Source: an uncultured Eubacteriales bacterium (GTDB taxonomy: Bacteria; Bacillota; Clostridia; Christensenellales; CAG-138). From it: a stretch of DNA of 62,746 bases. The notes under the pieces are model-generated. The model saw only the letters and a program-made list of their open reading frames with translations. It made no database searches and had not been told where the DNA came from. Made by a program: the position numbers and the translations under genes. The DNA lies in the NCBI GenBank assembly GCA_902786465.1, contig CADACQ010000011.1:1-62746 (forward strand), written 5' to 3'. This document shows positions 34,580 through 42,502 of the stretch, one piece after another. Each line of letters begins with the position of its first letter. Position 1 is the first letter of the stretch.

Positions 34580-35902
34580 TTAGAATCCGAAGGGGAAGCC
34601 GCCCCGGCCGGCCCGCTTCAGGAACTTTTTGTTGGTCATCTGCTTCATGAGCTGGCGGCTCTGGTTGAACTGGTTCATGAGCCGGTTCACCTCCTGGACG
34701 CTGGTGCCGCTGCCCTTGGCGATGCGTTTCCTCCGGCTGGCATTCAGCAGGTCCGGGTTCGCGCGCTCCGCCTTGGTCATGGACTGGATGATGGCCTTGG
34801 TCCTCGCCAGCTGCTTCTCGTCCACCTGGACGTTCCCCAGCTTGGAGGCCCCGGGGATCATCTTCAACATGTCCTCCATGGAGCCCATGTTCTGCATCTG
34901 CTCCATCTGATCGAGGAAGTCGTTGAGATCGAAGGACGCGGTCCGCATCTTCTTCTCCATCTCGGCGGCCTTCTTCTCGTCGAAGGCCTGCTGGGCCTTC
35001 TCGATGAGGGTCAGCACGTCGCCCATGCCGGCCATGCGGTCCGGATGGAAGGGCTCGATGTCGGTGAGCTTTTCGCCGGTGCCCGCAAACTTGATGGGCT
35101 TGCCGGTGACCGCCTTCACGGACAGGGCCGCGCCGCCCCGGGTGTCGCCGTCCAGCTTGGTGAGGATCACGCCCGTGAGGGGCACCGCCTCGTGGAAGGC
35201 CTTGGCCGCGTTCACCGCGTCCTGACCGGTCATGGCGTCGATGACCAGGAGCACCTCGGCGGGGTTCAGCAGGTCCCGGAGCTTTTTGAGCTCTGCCATC
35301 ATGTCCTCGTCCACATGGAGGCGGCCCGCGGTGTCCACGATGAGCACGTCGTAGAAGTTCCGACGGGCGTACTCCACGGCCTCCGAGGCGATCTTCACCG
35401 GGTCGATCTGGCCCTTCTCGAAGACAGGCACCCCGGTCTTCTCCCCCACGATCTTCAGCTGGTCGATGGCGGCGGGCCGGTACACGTCGCAGGCGCACAA
35501 GAGCGGGTTCTTGCCGTACTGCTTCTTGAGGAGCATGGCGAGCTTCCCGCACATGGTGGTCTTGCCCGCGCCCTGAAGGCCGGCCATGAGGATGATGGCG
35601 GGCTTGGTGGAGCCGAAGTCCAGCTTGGCGTTGGTGGCGCCCATGAGGGCCGTCATCTCTTCGTTGACGATCTTGATGATCTGCTGGCCCGGGGTCAGGC
35701 TTTCCAGCACGTCCGCGCCCACGGCCCGTTCGGTGACCTTCTTTACGAAGTCCTTCACCACCAGGTAGTTCACGTCCGCCTCCAAAAGGACTAGACGGAT
35801 CTCCCGCATGGCGTCCTTCACGTCCTTCTCACTGAGACGCCCGCGGCCTGTCAGCTTTTTGAAGATGTTCTGAAGACCACCCGAAATGCCTTCGAATGCC
35901 AT
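34580..35902 (-). CDS. ffh: Signal recognition particle protein Ffh
   Basis: GTPase of the SRP that targets membrane proteins, 440 residues. N domain first (MAFEGISGGLQNIFKKLTGRG), G domain with GLQGAGKTTMCGKLA, VDTAGRLHVDEDM and LTKLDGDTRGGAALS, then the methionine-rich M domain (DFLDQMEQMQNMGSMEDMLKMIPG; SRRKRIAKGSGTSVQEVNRLMNQF) that binds SRP RNA and signal peptides. Starts three bases after ylxM. Confidence 0.97.
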   Translation of the reverse strand: MAFEGISGGLQNIFKKLTGRGRLSEKDVKDAMREIRLVLLEADVNYLVVKDFVKKVTERAVGADVLESLTPGQQIIKIVNEEMTALMGATNAKLDFGSTKPAIILMAGLQGAGKTTMCGKLAMLLKKQYGKNPLLCACDVYRPAAIDQLKIVGEKTGVPVFEKGQIDPVKIASEAVEYARRNFYDVLIVDTAGRLHVDEDMMAELKKLRDLLNPAEVLLVIDAMTGQDAVNAAKAFHEAVPLTGVILTKLDGDTRGGAALSVKAVTGKPIKFAGTGEKLTDIEPFHPDRMAGMGDVLTLIEKAQQAFDEKKAAEMEKKMRTASFDLNDFLDQMEQMQNMGSMEDMLKMIPGASKLGNVQVDEKQLARTKAIIQSMTKAERANPDLLNASRRKRIAKGSGTSVQEVNRLMNQFNQSRQLMKQMTNKKFLKRAGRGGFPFGF

Positions 35903-35905
35903 TCT

Positions 35906-36256
35906 TTATTCCTCCCAAACGCTTTCCACCGTGTCCAGGCCCTGCTGCAGCAGCTCCTTCTCCCGGTCCGTGACGTGGCTCTCCTTCACCAGCAGCCGCA
36001 TGGCGGCCATGAGCTTCTCCTGGCGGTTGAACTTCTCCACCAGCTTCAGAGCCTTCTCATACGCCCGCAGCTGCTCCTCGGCCCGCTTCAACGTGTCCCG
36101 GACCCCCTGGCGGGAGATGCCCTCCCGTTCGGCGATCTCGGAGAGGGAGCAATTTTCGTTGGCGTACTGAGCCATGATCTCCCGCTGCTTCTCGGTCAGC
36201 AGGAGGCCGTACCAGTCCAAAAGCTCGCCCAGCTCGATCAATTTCTCCATACGCAC
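35906..36256 (-). CDS. ylxM: YlxM/UPF0122 family HTH protein
   Basis: A 116-residue sigma-70 region-4-like HTH protein: LTEKQREIMAQYANENCSLSEIAEREGISRQGVRDTLKRAEEQL. YlxM (p13) is always beside ffh; the streptococcal member modulates SRP assembly and GTPase activity. Here it is the first gene of the operon, behind a strong promoter and a 5'-terminal hairpin. Confidence 0.92.
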   Translation of the reverse strand: MRMEKLIELGELLDWYGLLLTEKQREIMAQYANENCSLSEIAEREGISRQGVRDTLKRAEEQLRAYEKALKLVEKFNRQEKLMAAMRLLVKESHVTDREKELLQQGLDTVESVWEE

Positions 36257-36265
36257 CTCAGCAAA

Positions 36266-36295
36266 AGGCTGTAAAGTATTTTTACTTTACAGCCT
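36266..36295 (-). promoter_or_regulatory. Perfect hairpin at the 5' end of the ylxM-ffh mRNA
   Basis: Arms AGGCTGTAAAGTA and TACTTTACAGCCT (13 bp, no mismatch) around a four-base loop at 36279-36282. The predicted +1 is about 36293, so the transcript would begin within the first base pairs of the stem. Four T follow the stem, so it may instead attenuate. Confidence 0.75.
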
Positions 36296-36299
36296 ACGT

Positions 36300-36328
36300 A
36301 GTATACCCTATGGAATTGGAATTGTCAA
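36300..36328 (-). promoter_or_regulatory. Sigma-A promoter of the ylxM-ffh operon
   Basis: TTGACA (36323-36328), 17 bases, TATACT (36300-36305) on the minus strand: nearly full consensus. Confidence 0.85.
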
Positions 36329-36335
36329 TAAATAT

Positions 36336-36857
36336 TTACACCGTCTCGAACAGTTCCTGAGGGAGCTGGGGGAGCTCGTCGAGACTGGTCAGGTTGAACT
36401 TATGCAGGAAGGTGTCCGTGGTCACCAGCAGCATGGGCCGGCCGGGTACGTCCTTGCGGCCGGAGACGGCGATGAGGCCCAACTTCAGGAGCCGCTCCAC
36501 CGCGTATTCGCAGCGGACGCCCCGGACCTCCTCGATCTCGCCTCGGGTCACGGGCTGGCGATAGGCCACGATGGCCAGGGTCTCCAGCACGGAGTTCGAC
36601 AGGCTCCGCTGCTGGGTGGGGTTCAGCACCGCTTCCACGGCGTCGGCGTTCTCCGCCGCGGTGGTAAGCTGAGCGGTGTCCGCCGTGGTGAATAGCCGAA
36701 GGCCCCGATCGTCAGCCTCGTAGGAGAGCTGCAGCTCGAAGAGCTTCTGCTTCAGCTCCCCTTCGGTAAGCTCCAATCCCCGGCAGAGCTCGCTCAAGAG
36801 CACCGGCTCCCCGGCTACGAACAGTATGCTTTCTATCTTTGACGTGATCCGATCCAT
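36336..36857 (-). CDS. scpB: Segregation and condensation protein B
   Basis: A 173-residue kleisin-interacting KITE protein with two winged-helix domains: ITSKIESILFVAGEPVLLSELCRGLEL and SVLETLAIVAYRQPVTRGEIEEVRGVR, ending GRPMLLVTTDTFLHKFNLTSLDELP. It joins SMC and ScpA in the condensin complex. Starts three bases after scpA. Confidence 0.95.
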   Translation of the reverse strand: MDRITSKIESILFVAGEPVLLSELCRGLELTEGELKQKLFELQLSYEADDRGLRLFTTADTAQLTTAAENADAVEAVLNPTQQRSLSNSVLETLAIVAYRQPVTRGEIEEVRGVRCEYAVERLLKLGLIAVSGRKDVPGRPMLLVTTDTFLHKFNLTSLDELPQLPQELFETV

Positions 36858-36860
36858 AGT

Positions 36861-37652
36861 CTATCGCGCCCCATCGGTGGGCAGCGCTTCCTCCTCGTCC
36901 ATGTACACCGTGTCCTCCCCGTCCTCCCGAAGGGTCCGCATGTGGATGCGGATGGGGGCGAAGGTGTCCCCCTGGGTGATGTGTATCTCCCCCCGGTTCA
37001 TCATCTCCAGCACCGCCATAAAGGTGACCACTACCTCCATACGGGTGGGCGCTTCGCTGAGCAGCTCCCGGAAGGACAGGTGCTGCTTCTCCATGAGCTT
37101 CTTGCGAATGAGCCCGGACCGCTCCCGGACGGTGTAGGTGTCCTGGCGGACCCGCTGCTCCCGCCGCCCCTCCGCCGGCTCCCGGGCCCCCGCCAGGGCC
37201 TGCAGAAAGGCTTTGAGGAGCCCCTCCGCCGTGGCGTCCGGTAGGTCCGCCTCCTCCTTAGGGGGCGGCAGCTCCTCCGGCAGTCGGACGAACCGGAGCC
37301 GGGCCTGCTCGTAGAGCTCGTTCAATTCCTCGCCGGCGGCCTTGTAGATCTTATACTCCTTCAACCGGCGGATGAAGGCCTCCTCCGGGTCCTCCTCCTC
37401 CCCCTCCTCCAGAGGCGCGGGCCGGGGCAGCAGGTGCCGGGACTTCAAATATACCAGCTGGGCCGCCACGGTGAGAAAGTCGCTGGCCGCGTCCAGCTCG
37501 TCCTCGGTGAGGTCCTGCATGTATTCCAAATACTCCGCCGTGATTTCGGACACGAAGATATCCTCGATGTTCACCTCCGCCTTTTCGATCAGGTGCAGGA
37601 GCAGATCGAGGGGTCCGTCGAAATCCTGGATGTGTACCCGATACCCGTCCAT
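36861..37652 (-). CDS. scpA: Segregation and condensation protein A
   Basis: The kleisin subunit of SMC-ScpAB, 263 residues. N-terminal motif YRVHIQDFDGPLDLLLHLIEKAEVNIEDI, then EYLEYMQDLTEDELDAASDFLTVAAQLVYLKSRHLLP, an acidic Pro-rich linker, and a C-terminal winged helix (EVVVTFMAVLEMMNRGEIHITQGD). It starts on the base following the stop of the M50 gene. Confidence 0.95.
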   Translation of the reverse strand: MDGYRVHIQDFDGPLDLLLHLIEKAEVNIEDIFVSEITAEYLEYMQDLTEDELDAASDFLTVAAQLVYLKSRHLLPRPAPLEEGEEEDPEEAFIRRLKEYKIYKAAGEELNELYEQARLRFVRLPEELPPPKEEADLPDATAEGLLKAFLQALAGAREPAEGRREQRVRQDTYTVRERSGLIRKKLMEKQHLSFRELLSEAPTRMEVVVTFMAVLEMMNRGEIHITQGDTFAPIRIHMRTLREDGEDTVYMDEEEALPTDGAR

Positions 37653-38297
37653 CTACGCCACCAGGAGCTTGCCGATGAGGCCGAAGACCCAGTTGTGGGC
37701 CCAGGAGATGGGGTAATCCAGTATCCCCAGCCACAGCAGGGCCAAGAGGATATAGCGGCCGTACTGGTGGAGGAAGGCCCAGACCCGGTAGGGCACGCGG
37801 CGGGCCAACAGGTTCTCCGCCACATGGCTGCCGTCCAGGGGCGGGATGGGGATCAGGTTGAAGATGATGAGGGTGGTGTTGATGCCGATCAGGTTCAGGA
37901 AGATATAGTAGAAGGCGTCGTTGAAGAACAGCCTATTGTCCCACCGGACCAGGAGGATAAACAGGGCGGAGAAGAAGACCACCTGCAGCAGGTTCATAAA
38001 CACCCCGGCCAGGGAGACGATGATGTCGTCCCGCTTGAAGTTCTTGAAGTTCCGGGGGTTCACCGGCACGGGCTTGGCCCAGCCGAAGCCCAAAAACAGC
38101 AGGCACAGGGTGCCCAGGATGTCGAAATGATCCAGGGGGTTCAGGCTCATGCGGCCCAGGTTCCGGGCCGTGGGGTCGCCGCAGCGATAGGCCGCGTAGG
38201 CATGGCCCCACTCGTGGAGGGTCAGGCCCAGCAGCAGGGCGGGCAGCATGTAGAGGAGCTGTAATGGATTGTCGATAAAATAGCGGATTCTGCTCAT
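37653..38297 (-). CDS. M50 (site-2) membrane metalloprotease
   Basis: A 214-residue membrane protease. Active-site HEWGH at residues 28-32 (LGLTLHEWGHAYAAYRCGD); the third ligand Asp is in NLIPIPPLDGSHVAEN. About five membrane segments, no PDZ or CBS domain; this compact form is common next to scpAB in Firmicutes (YdiL/YwhC-like) and is distinct from RseP. Its substrate is unknown; processing of pro-sigma-K cannot be excluded. ATG 38297 (MSRIRYFIDN) was chosen because a TATAAT box ends six bases upstream, which predicts a leaderless mRNA. Confidence 0.85.
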   Translation of the reverse strand: MSRIRYFIDNPLQLLYMLPALLLGLTLHEWGHAYAAYRCGDPTARNLGRMSLNPLDHFDILGTLCLLFLGFGWAKPVPVNPRNFKNFKRDDIIVSLAGVFMNLLQVVFFSALFILLVRWDNRLFFNDAFYYIFLNLIGINTTLIIFNLIPIPPLDGSHVAENLLARRVPYRVWAFLHQYGRYILLALLWLGILDYPISWAHNWVFGLIGKLLVA

Positions 38298-38303
38298 GGG
38301 GCC

Positions 38304-38333
38304 ATTATAGCCCATGCAGGCCCCCTTTGGCAA
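38304..38333 (-). promoter_or_regulatory. Promoter for M50-scpA-scpB, leaderless arrangement
   Basis: TTGCCA (38328-38333), 18 bases, TATAAT (38304-38309) on the minus strand. The expected +1 is 38297, the A of the ATG. Confidence 0.75.
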
Positions 38334-38343
38334 GCCCCACCTG

Positions 38344-39477
38344 TCAGCCGGCCCGGCGGAGGTAATCGGCGCCGATACGCTTCAGCAGGTCCAGGAGGGA
38401 GTGGGAGATCACGTCTGTCGCCGGGTACAGGGCCACGGTGTAGACCTCCTCCCCGCCCAGGGTGAACACGGCATTGCCCACGGGGTCCTCCGTAAACAGG
38501 GGCGCGATCAAAGGATCGGGCACGTCCAGCCGCCGGTCCACCTTCCCCGCCTGCTTGGCAAGGAGCAGGGAGGCGTCCTCGTGGGCCACCAGGTCCACCG
38601 CGTCCCGATCCCCGTAGAGCACGGGCCAGTCGGGGGCCACCACCTCCTGCGCCCCCGTAATGCGCACGGGCTGGAAGGTGGCGAAGGCGTAGTCGAACAG
38701 GGCCCCGGCAGCGGCGAAGCGAGCTTCGCTGGACTTGGCGCCGATAATTGCGGCCACGTAGACCACCTCCTGTCGCTTCACGGCGAAGACGCCGGTGTAG
38801 CCCTCCTCCTTCTGGGAGCCGGTCATGAGGCCGAAGCAGCCGGAATAGCTGCGGATCATGCGGTTGGCATTGACGAGCTCCGTCTCCCGGCCGCCGGCGT
38901 GGACGATATGCTCCATGTACTGGCCGGACCAGCGGCAGAAATGCTCGCTCTTCACGGCGGCGGTGCCCAAGGCGCACAGGTCCCGGGCGGAGAAAGCCAC
39001 CCCCGTGCCCAGGCAGTCGGTGAGGACCCGGTCCACGCCCAGCTCCTTCAGGGTGACCTGGATGTTATTGAGGAACACGCTCTCGGAGCCGAAGGCATTC
39101 TCCCCCAGGGTCACGATGGCATCCCCGGCGGAGATCATGACGGCGGCCATCAGCAGGGACCCCGCGTCGATCCTTTCCCCGGATTCCAGGAAGGCCGTGG
39201 GCCCCGGGATGGACGCGGCGTGCACCTGCATGCCGGTGCTTTCAGAGATCAGCCCCTTGTCGAAGGCCCGGCAGAGGGTCAGCACGGCGGGGAGCTTGCG
39301 AAGCCCCGCCACGGCCATGGCTTCGCTCCCCTTCTTGTCCAGCATGGGCTCCTCCCGGCCCGGCAGGGACAGGCAGTAGGCGGGCACGTTCACCGACACA
39401 GGGTCCTGGTCCCCCCAGGTCCCCAGGGGCATGAGCAGAATGAAAACGGTCAACAGCACAGAAAGAAAACGGCGCAC
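38344..39477 (-). CDS. DacF-like S11 penicillin-binding protein homologue, catalytic motifs lost
   Basis: A secreted 377-residue homologue of D-alanyl-D-alanine carboxypeptidases. GTG 39477 was chosen for its GGAGGG site and signal peptide (MRRFLSVLLTVFILLMPLGTWG). The S11 outline is clear (FLESGERIDAGSLLMAAVM; FDYAFATFQPV; C-terminal beta domain), but SxxK is GLRK (58-61), SxN is SAG (116-118) and KTG is MTG (218-220). Thus the nucleophile Ser and both partner motifs are gone and activity is unlikely. In Bacillus, dacF lies next to deoB and spoIIA; here it follows deoB, so this is probably the DacF orthologue turned pseudoenzyme. Confidence 0.82.
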   Translation of the reverse strand: MRRFLSVLLTVFILLMPLGTWGDQDPVSVNVPAYCLSLPGREEPMLDKKGSEAMAVAGLRKLPAVLTLCRAFDKGLISESTGMQVHAASIPGPTAFLESGERIDAGSLLMAAVMISAGDAIVTLGENAFGSESVFLNNIQVTLKELGVDRVLTDCLGTGVAFSARDLCALGTAAVKSEHFCRWSGQYMEHIVHAGGRETELVNANRMIRSYSGCFGLMTGSQKEEGYTGVFAVKRQEVVYVAAIIGAKSSEARFAAAGALFDYAFATFQPVRITGAQEVVAPDWPVLYGDRDAVDLVAHEDASLLLAKQAGKVDRRLDVPDPLIAPLFTEDPVGNAVFTLGGEEVYTVALYPATDVISHSLLDLLKRIGADYLRRAG

Positions 39478-39538
39478 AGGCGAATCCCTCCAAACCTCTT
39501 TTGGGATAAGCCTATGCGCCGATGGGGGCAAAGATGAG

Positions 39539-40708
39539 TTACTTAAGAATATCCTTCAGGAAGGAAGTGCCCGCATGCCAGGGGGCGCCGGTCAGGTAGT
39601 CGTAGATGGTGGCGGCGATGTCCGCAAAGCTCTTGCGGACGCCCAGGTCCACGCCGCCCTTCACAGGCTTGCCCCAGACCAGCAGGGGGATGTGCTCCCG
39701 GGTGTGGTCCGTGCCGTGATGGGCCGGATCGCAGCCGTGGTCGGCAGTGATCATGAGGATGTCCTCGTCCTTCATACGACCCATGATATCCGGGAGCTGC
39801 TCGTCGAAGCGCTCGAGAGCCCTGGCGTAGCCCTCCACGTCCCGGCGGTGGCCGTAGAGCATGTCGAAGTCCACCAGGTTGGTGAAGATGAAGCTGCCCG
39901 TGCCCTCGGCGATAAAGCGCTCCGTGGCCGCCACGCCGGTCTCATTGTTCTTGGTGTGGTCCACCACGTCGATGCCCCGGTGGCAGAAGATGTCCTCGAT
40001 CTTGCCGATGGCCACCACAGGGAGGCCCTTTGCGTGGAGCCCGTCCAGGATGGTGTCCTCGAAGGGCGGGATGGCGTAGTCCTTCCGGTTCTCCGTGCGG
40101 ACGTACTTGCCGTCCTTCTTCGTGAAGGGGCGGGCGATGACCCGGCCGACGAGATACTCGCCCTGGAGCATCTCCCGGGCGATCTCGCAGATGCGGTAGA
40201 GCTCCTCCAGGGGGATGATCTCTTCACAGGCCGCCACCTGGAACACGCTGTCCGCGGAGGTGTAGACGATGGGCTTGCCGGTCTTCACGTGCTCGTCGCC
40301 CAAACGCTCGATGATCTCGGTGCCGCTGGCCACCTCGTTGCCCAGGGTGCCCCGGCCGATCTTCGCTTCGAATTCGTCCATGAGAGCCTGGGGGAAGCCG
40401 TTGGGGAAGGTCTTGAAAGCGGTCTTCTGGATGAGGCCCGCCATCTCCCAGTGGCCGCAGGTGGTGTCCTTGGCGTGGGTCACCTCCATGCACTTGCCGT
40501 AGGCGCCCTCCACGGGGCCCTCCCACTTGGGCAGGGGGCTGCCCTCGATGTGGCCGATGCCCAGGCGGCGCATGTTGGGGATATGCAGGGGGTGGCGCTC
40601 TTGGATGTGCCCCAGGGTGTTGGCCCCCACGTCGTCGAATTCCGCCGCATCGGGCAGGGCGCCGATGCCTACGCTGTCCAGAACGATCAAAATAGCTCTC
40701 TTGCTCAT
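39539..40708 (-). CDS. deoB: Phosphopentomutase
   Basis: Interconverts (deoxy)ribose 1- and 5-phosphates in nucleoside salvage. It has 389 residues of the alkaline phosphatase-like fold. N-terminal metal/nucleophile segment ILIVLDSVGIGALPDAAEFDDVGANTLGHI; DTTCGHWEMAGL; C-terminal metal ligands in ILMITADHGCDPAHHGTDHTREHIPLLVWG. It has its own promoter inside the end of the upstream gene and GGAG before the ATG. Confidence 0.96.
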   Translation of the reverse strand: MSKRAILIVLDSVGIGALPDAAEFDDVGANTLGHIQERHPLHIPNMRRLGIGHIEGSPLPKWEGPVEGAYGKCMEVTHAKDTTCGHWEMAGLIQKTAFKTFPNGFPQALMDEFEAKIGRGTLGNEVASGTEIIERLGDEHVKTGKPIVYTSADSVFQVAACEEIIPLEELYRICEIAREMLQGEYLVGRVIARPFTKKDGKYVRTENRKDYAIPPFEDTILDGLHAKGLPVVAIGKIEDIFCHRGIDVVDHTKNNETGVAATERFIAEGTGSFIFTNLVDFDMLYGHRRDVEGYARALERFDEQLPDIMGRMKDEDILMITADHGCDPAHHGTDHTREHIPLLVWGKPVKGGVDLGVRKSFADIAATIYDYLTGAPWHAGTSFLKDILK

Positions 40709-40737
40709 ACGCTATGCTCCTGTTCCCATATTTGCTA

Positions 40738-41526
40738 TCAGTATATCAAATCCTGGGCCGATTGACAACCGTTTGGGGCCATATCCCGTTCATTGATCCG
40801 GCGCAGCTCCCGCAAAAAGGCGTCCCGGCCCCGATCGTAGGGCAGCAGGAGCTTCACGTGCTCGTAGACGGCGAAGAGGAACTCCCCGTTGGTGGGCATG
40901 CCCTGCTTGTCCTGGGCGCTGTAGCCGAAGTATTGGCGCTGGACGGCCTTCCCCGCCAGCCGCCAGCAGCTCTCCACCCCGTGGCGCATGGCCCGGTCCA
41001 CCATGACCGGGGAGGAGTTGTGGCGCTGGGACAGGGCGGGATAGAGCTGCTGCATGAGCTTGATCCGGGAGGGGTACGGCATCTCGGACAGCAGGCCAAC
41101 CCCGTCGGAGAAGTAGCGGAAGGCCAGCAGGTGACGGGGCACGCTCAGTGCGTCCAACGAGCACTGGGCCTGGAGGGTGAACCAGCCCTGGCGGCCGCCC
41201 TCGTCGTCCGTTTCCCCCAGGAGCAGGGCGATCCGCCGCAGCACCAGCTCCAGCACCAGGGGCTTATAGAACACGAAGGCGGCGTCCAGGCCCTCGGCCC
41301 GAGCGCTGTCCCGCTCCGCCAACAAAAACAGGGGTACGCTTGCTGACAGGCATCGGCTCGTCAGCGCCTCCGCCGGGCGGGGCAGCAGCTCCTCCTCCGC
41401 TAAAAGAAAGCAGGTGTCCTGGTCCAGCCGGTCCGTCACGGCCATGCCCCGGCCGGTGAGGTAGGCCGCCGCCCGGGCCCTCTCCTGGGGCCGGAGCAGG
41501 AGGCAGGCGTTCTTCCTTTCGCTCAT
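40738..41526 (-). CDS. Divergent Spo0A paralogue with a pseudo-receiver domain
   Basis: A 262-residue protein translated from an ATG overlapping the spo0A stop (ATGA). Residues about 115-230 align with the Spo0A effector domain: LSVPRHLLAFRYFSDGV, IKLMQQLYPALSQRHNSSPVMVDRAMRHGVESCW, QYFGYS, PTNGEFLFAVYEHVKLLL. Residues 1-105 look like a decayed receiver: the region equivalent to the phosphorylated Asp is LLAEEEL and no acidic pair is seen at the N-terminus, though K88 (FYKPL) is kept. So it is probably not phosphorylated. It may be a co-regulator or antagonist of Spo0A; this is inference. Confidence 0.8.
   Translation of the reverse strand: MSERKNACLLLRPQERARAAAYLTGRGMAVTDRLDQDTCFLLAEEELLPRPAEALTSRCLSASVPLFLLAERDSARAEGLDAAFVFYKPLVLELVLRRIALLLGETDDEGGRQGWFTLQAQCSLDALSVPRHLLAFRYFSDGVGLLSEMPYPSRIKLMQQLYPALSQRHNSSPVMVDRAMRHGVESCWRLAGKAVQRQYFGYSAQDKQGMPTNGEFLFAVYEHVKLLLPYDRGRDAFLRELRRINERDMAPNGCQSAQDLIY
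40740..40768 (-). promoter_or_regulatory. Sigma-A promoter of deoB
   Basis: TTGTCA (40763-40768), 17 bases, TATACT (40740-40745) on the minus strand, inside the 3' end of the Spo0A-like gene. Confidence 0.75.
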
Positions 41527-42314
41527 GCTCTCAGCGCCTCCTCCCGCAGGGAAAGGCCCTCGCCCCAGGGGCTGTCCATGCGCATGCGGACCCGGTCCGC
41601 CACCATGTAGATGAAGGCGGAGTTGGAGGGCGTGTCCCGGTGGGCCTCCACCGTGTAGCCGAAGAAGGTCTGGATGGTGTTGATGTCCGCCCGCATCCAG
41701 GCGCACTCAATGGCGTGGCGCATGGCGTGCTCGGCCATGGACACGGAGGTGCCGCAGAGCCGGGCGGTGGCGGGATAGATGTCCTTCATGACGGAGAGCC
41801 GGGCCGGGTGGTCGGCGCAGTTCACCAGCTTGATGGCCTCCCGCAGCAGGTGATACCCCTGCAGATGGGGCGGCACCCCCAGGGAGAAGAGGGTGCGGGT
41901 CACCAGGTATTCCACATATCCGTAATCGGGCCGGACCACAGGCGCTTCGCCCCGGGTCAGGGCATAGAGCTGGGCGGCTGCCTTCTTGGGGTCCAGAGGC
42001 TTCAAAAAGCAGTAATCGATCTCATCCCCCATCCGTTCCAGCACGGACGAGGTGCCCGCCCCAGCCATGACGAACAGCTGGGGCCGACGCAGTATGGGCA
42101 GGGACGAAACGGCTTCCACGATCTCCAGGCCGTCGATGCCCGGCAATTCCAGGTCGATGAGCAGCACGTCCGTGCGCTCCTCCATATACCGTTCCAAAAG
42201 CTCTCTGCCGTCCCGCAAAATCGGCAAAACACGAAACTGCTTGTTGCGGATCAGCATGGTTTGCAGGCCTTCCGCCGCCTCCATGTCCGCGCTGACGATA
42301 CGAAGTGTCTTCAT
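41523..42314 (-). CDS. spo0A: Sporulation master regulator Spo0A
   Basis: A response regulator of 263 residues directly downstream of spoIVB, the orthologous location. Receiver: D10, phospho-acceptor D54 in DVLLIDLELPGIDGLEIV, K105 in CFLKPLD; the conserved Thr is replaced by Ala in VMAGAG. Effector domain: LFSLGVPPHLQGYHLLREAIKLV, MKDIYPATARL, AMRHAIECAWMRADINTIQTFFGYTVEAHRDTPSNSAFIYMVADRVRM. The recognition helix, SRVERAIRH in Bacillus, reads SMAEHAMRH, so two base-contacting Arg are changed. GGGAGG precedes the ATG. Confidence 0.92.
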   Translation of the reverse strand: MKTLRIVSADMEAAEGLQTMLIRNKQFRVLPILRDGRELLERYMEERTDVLLIDLELPGIDGLEIVEAVSSLPILRRPQLFVMAGAGTSSVLERMGDEIDYCFLKPLDPKKAAAQLYALTRGEAPVVRPDYGYVEYLVTRTLFSLGVPPHLQGYHLLREAIKLVNCADHPARLSVMKDIYPATARLCGTSVSMAEHAMRHAIECAWMRADINTIQTFFGYTVEAHRDTPSNSAFIYMVADRVRMRMDSPWGEGLSLREEALRA

Positions 42315-42385
42315 ATGCCCTCCCGATGTAGAAATGAATAGATATGAATAAATATGAAACCGGATTATTCCCCGGTTCGATTAGA

Positions 42386-42414
42386 ATAATACACGTATTT
42401 TCTCTGTATTTCAA
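42386..42414 (-). promoter_or_regulatory. Sigma-A promoter of the spo0A pair
   Basis: TTGAAA (42409-42414), 17 bases, TATTAT (42386-42391) on the minus strand. An AACCGG/CCGGTT inverted repeat lies in the ~65-base leader. I saw no convincing sigma-H site or 0A box in this gap (42315-42502). Confidence 0.7.
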
Positions 42415-42502
42415 GACGCGGACTGTCAAAAATCGCGCAAAATGTATGAATAATTTATGAATATTACGAAATTCTGCAATTTTGCATATATTTCGCTTTT
42501 TT

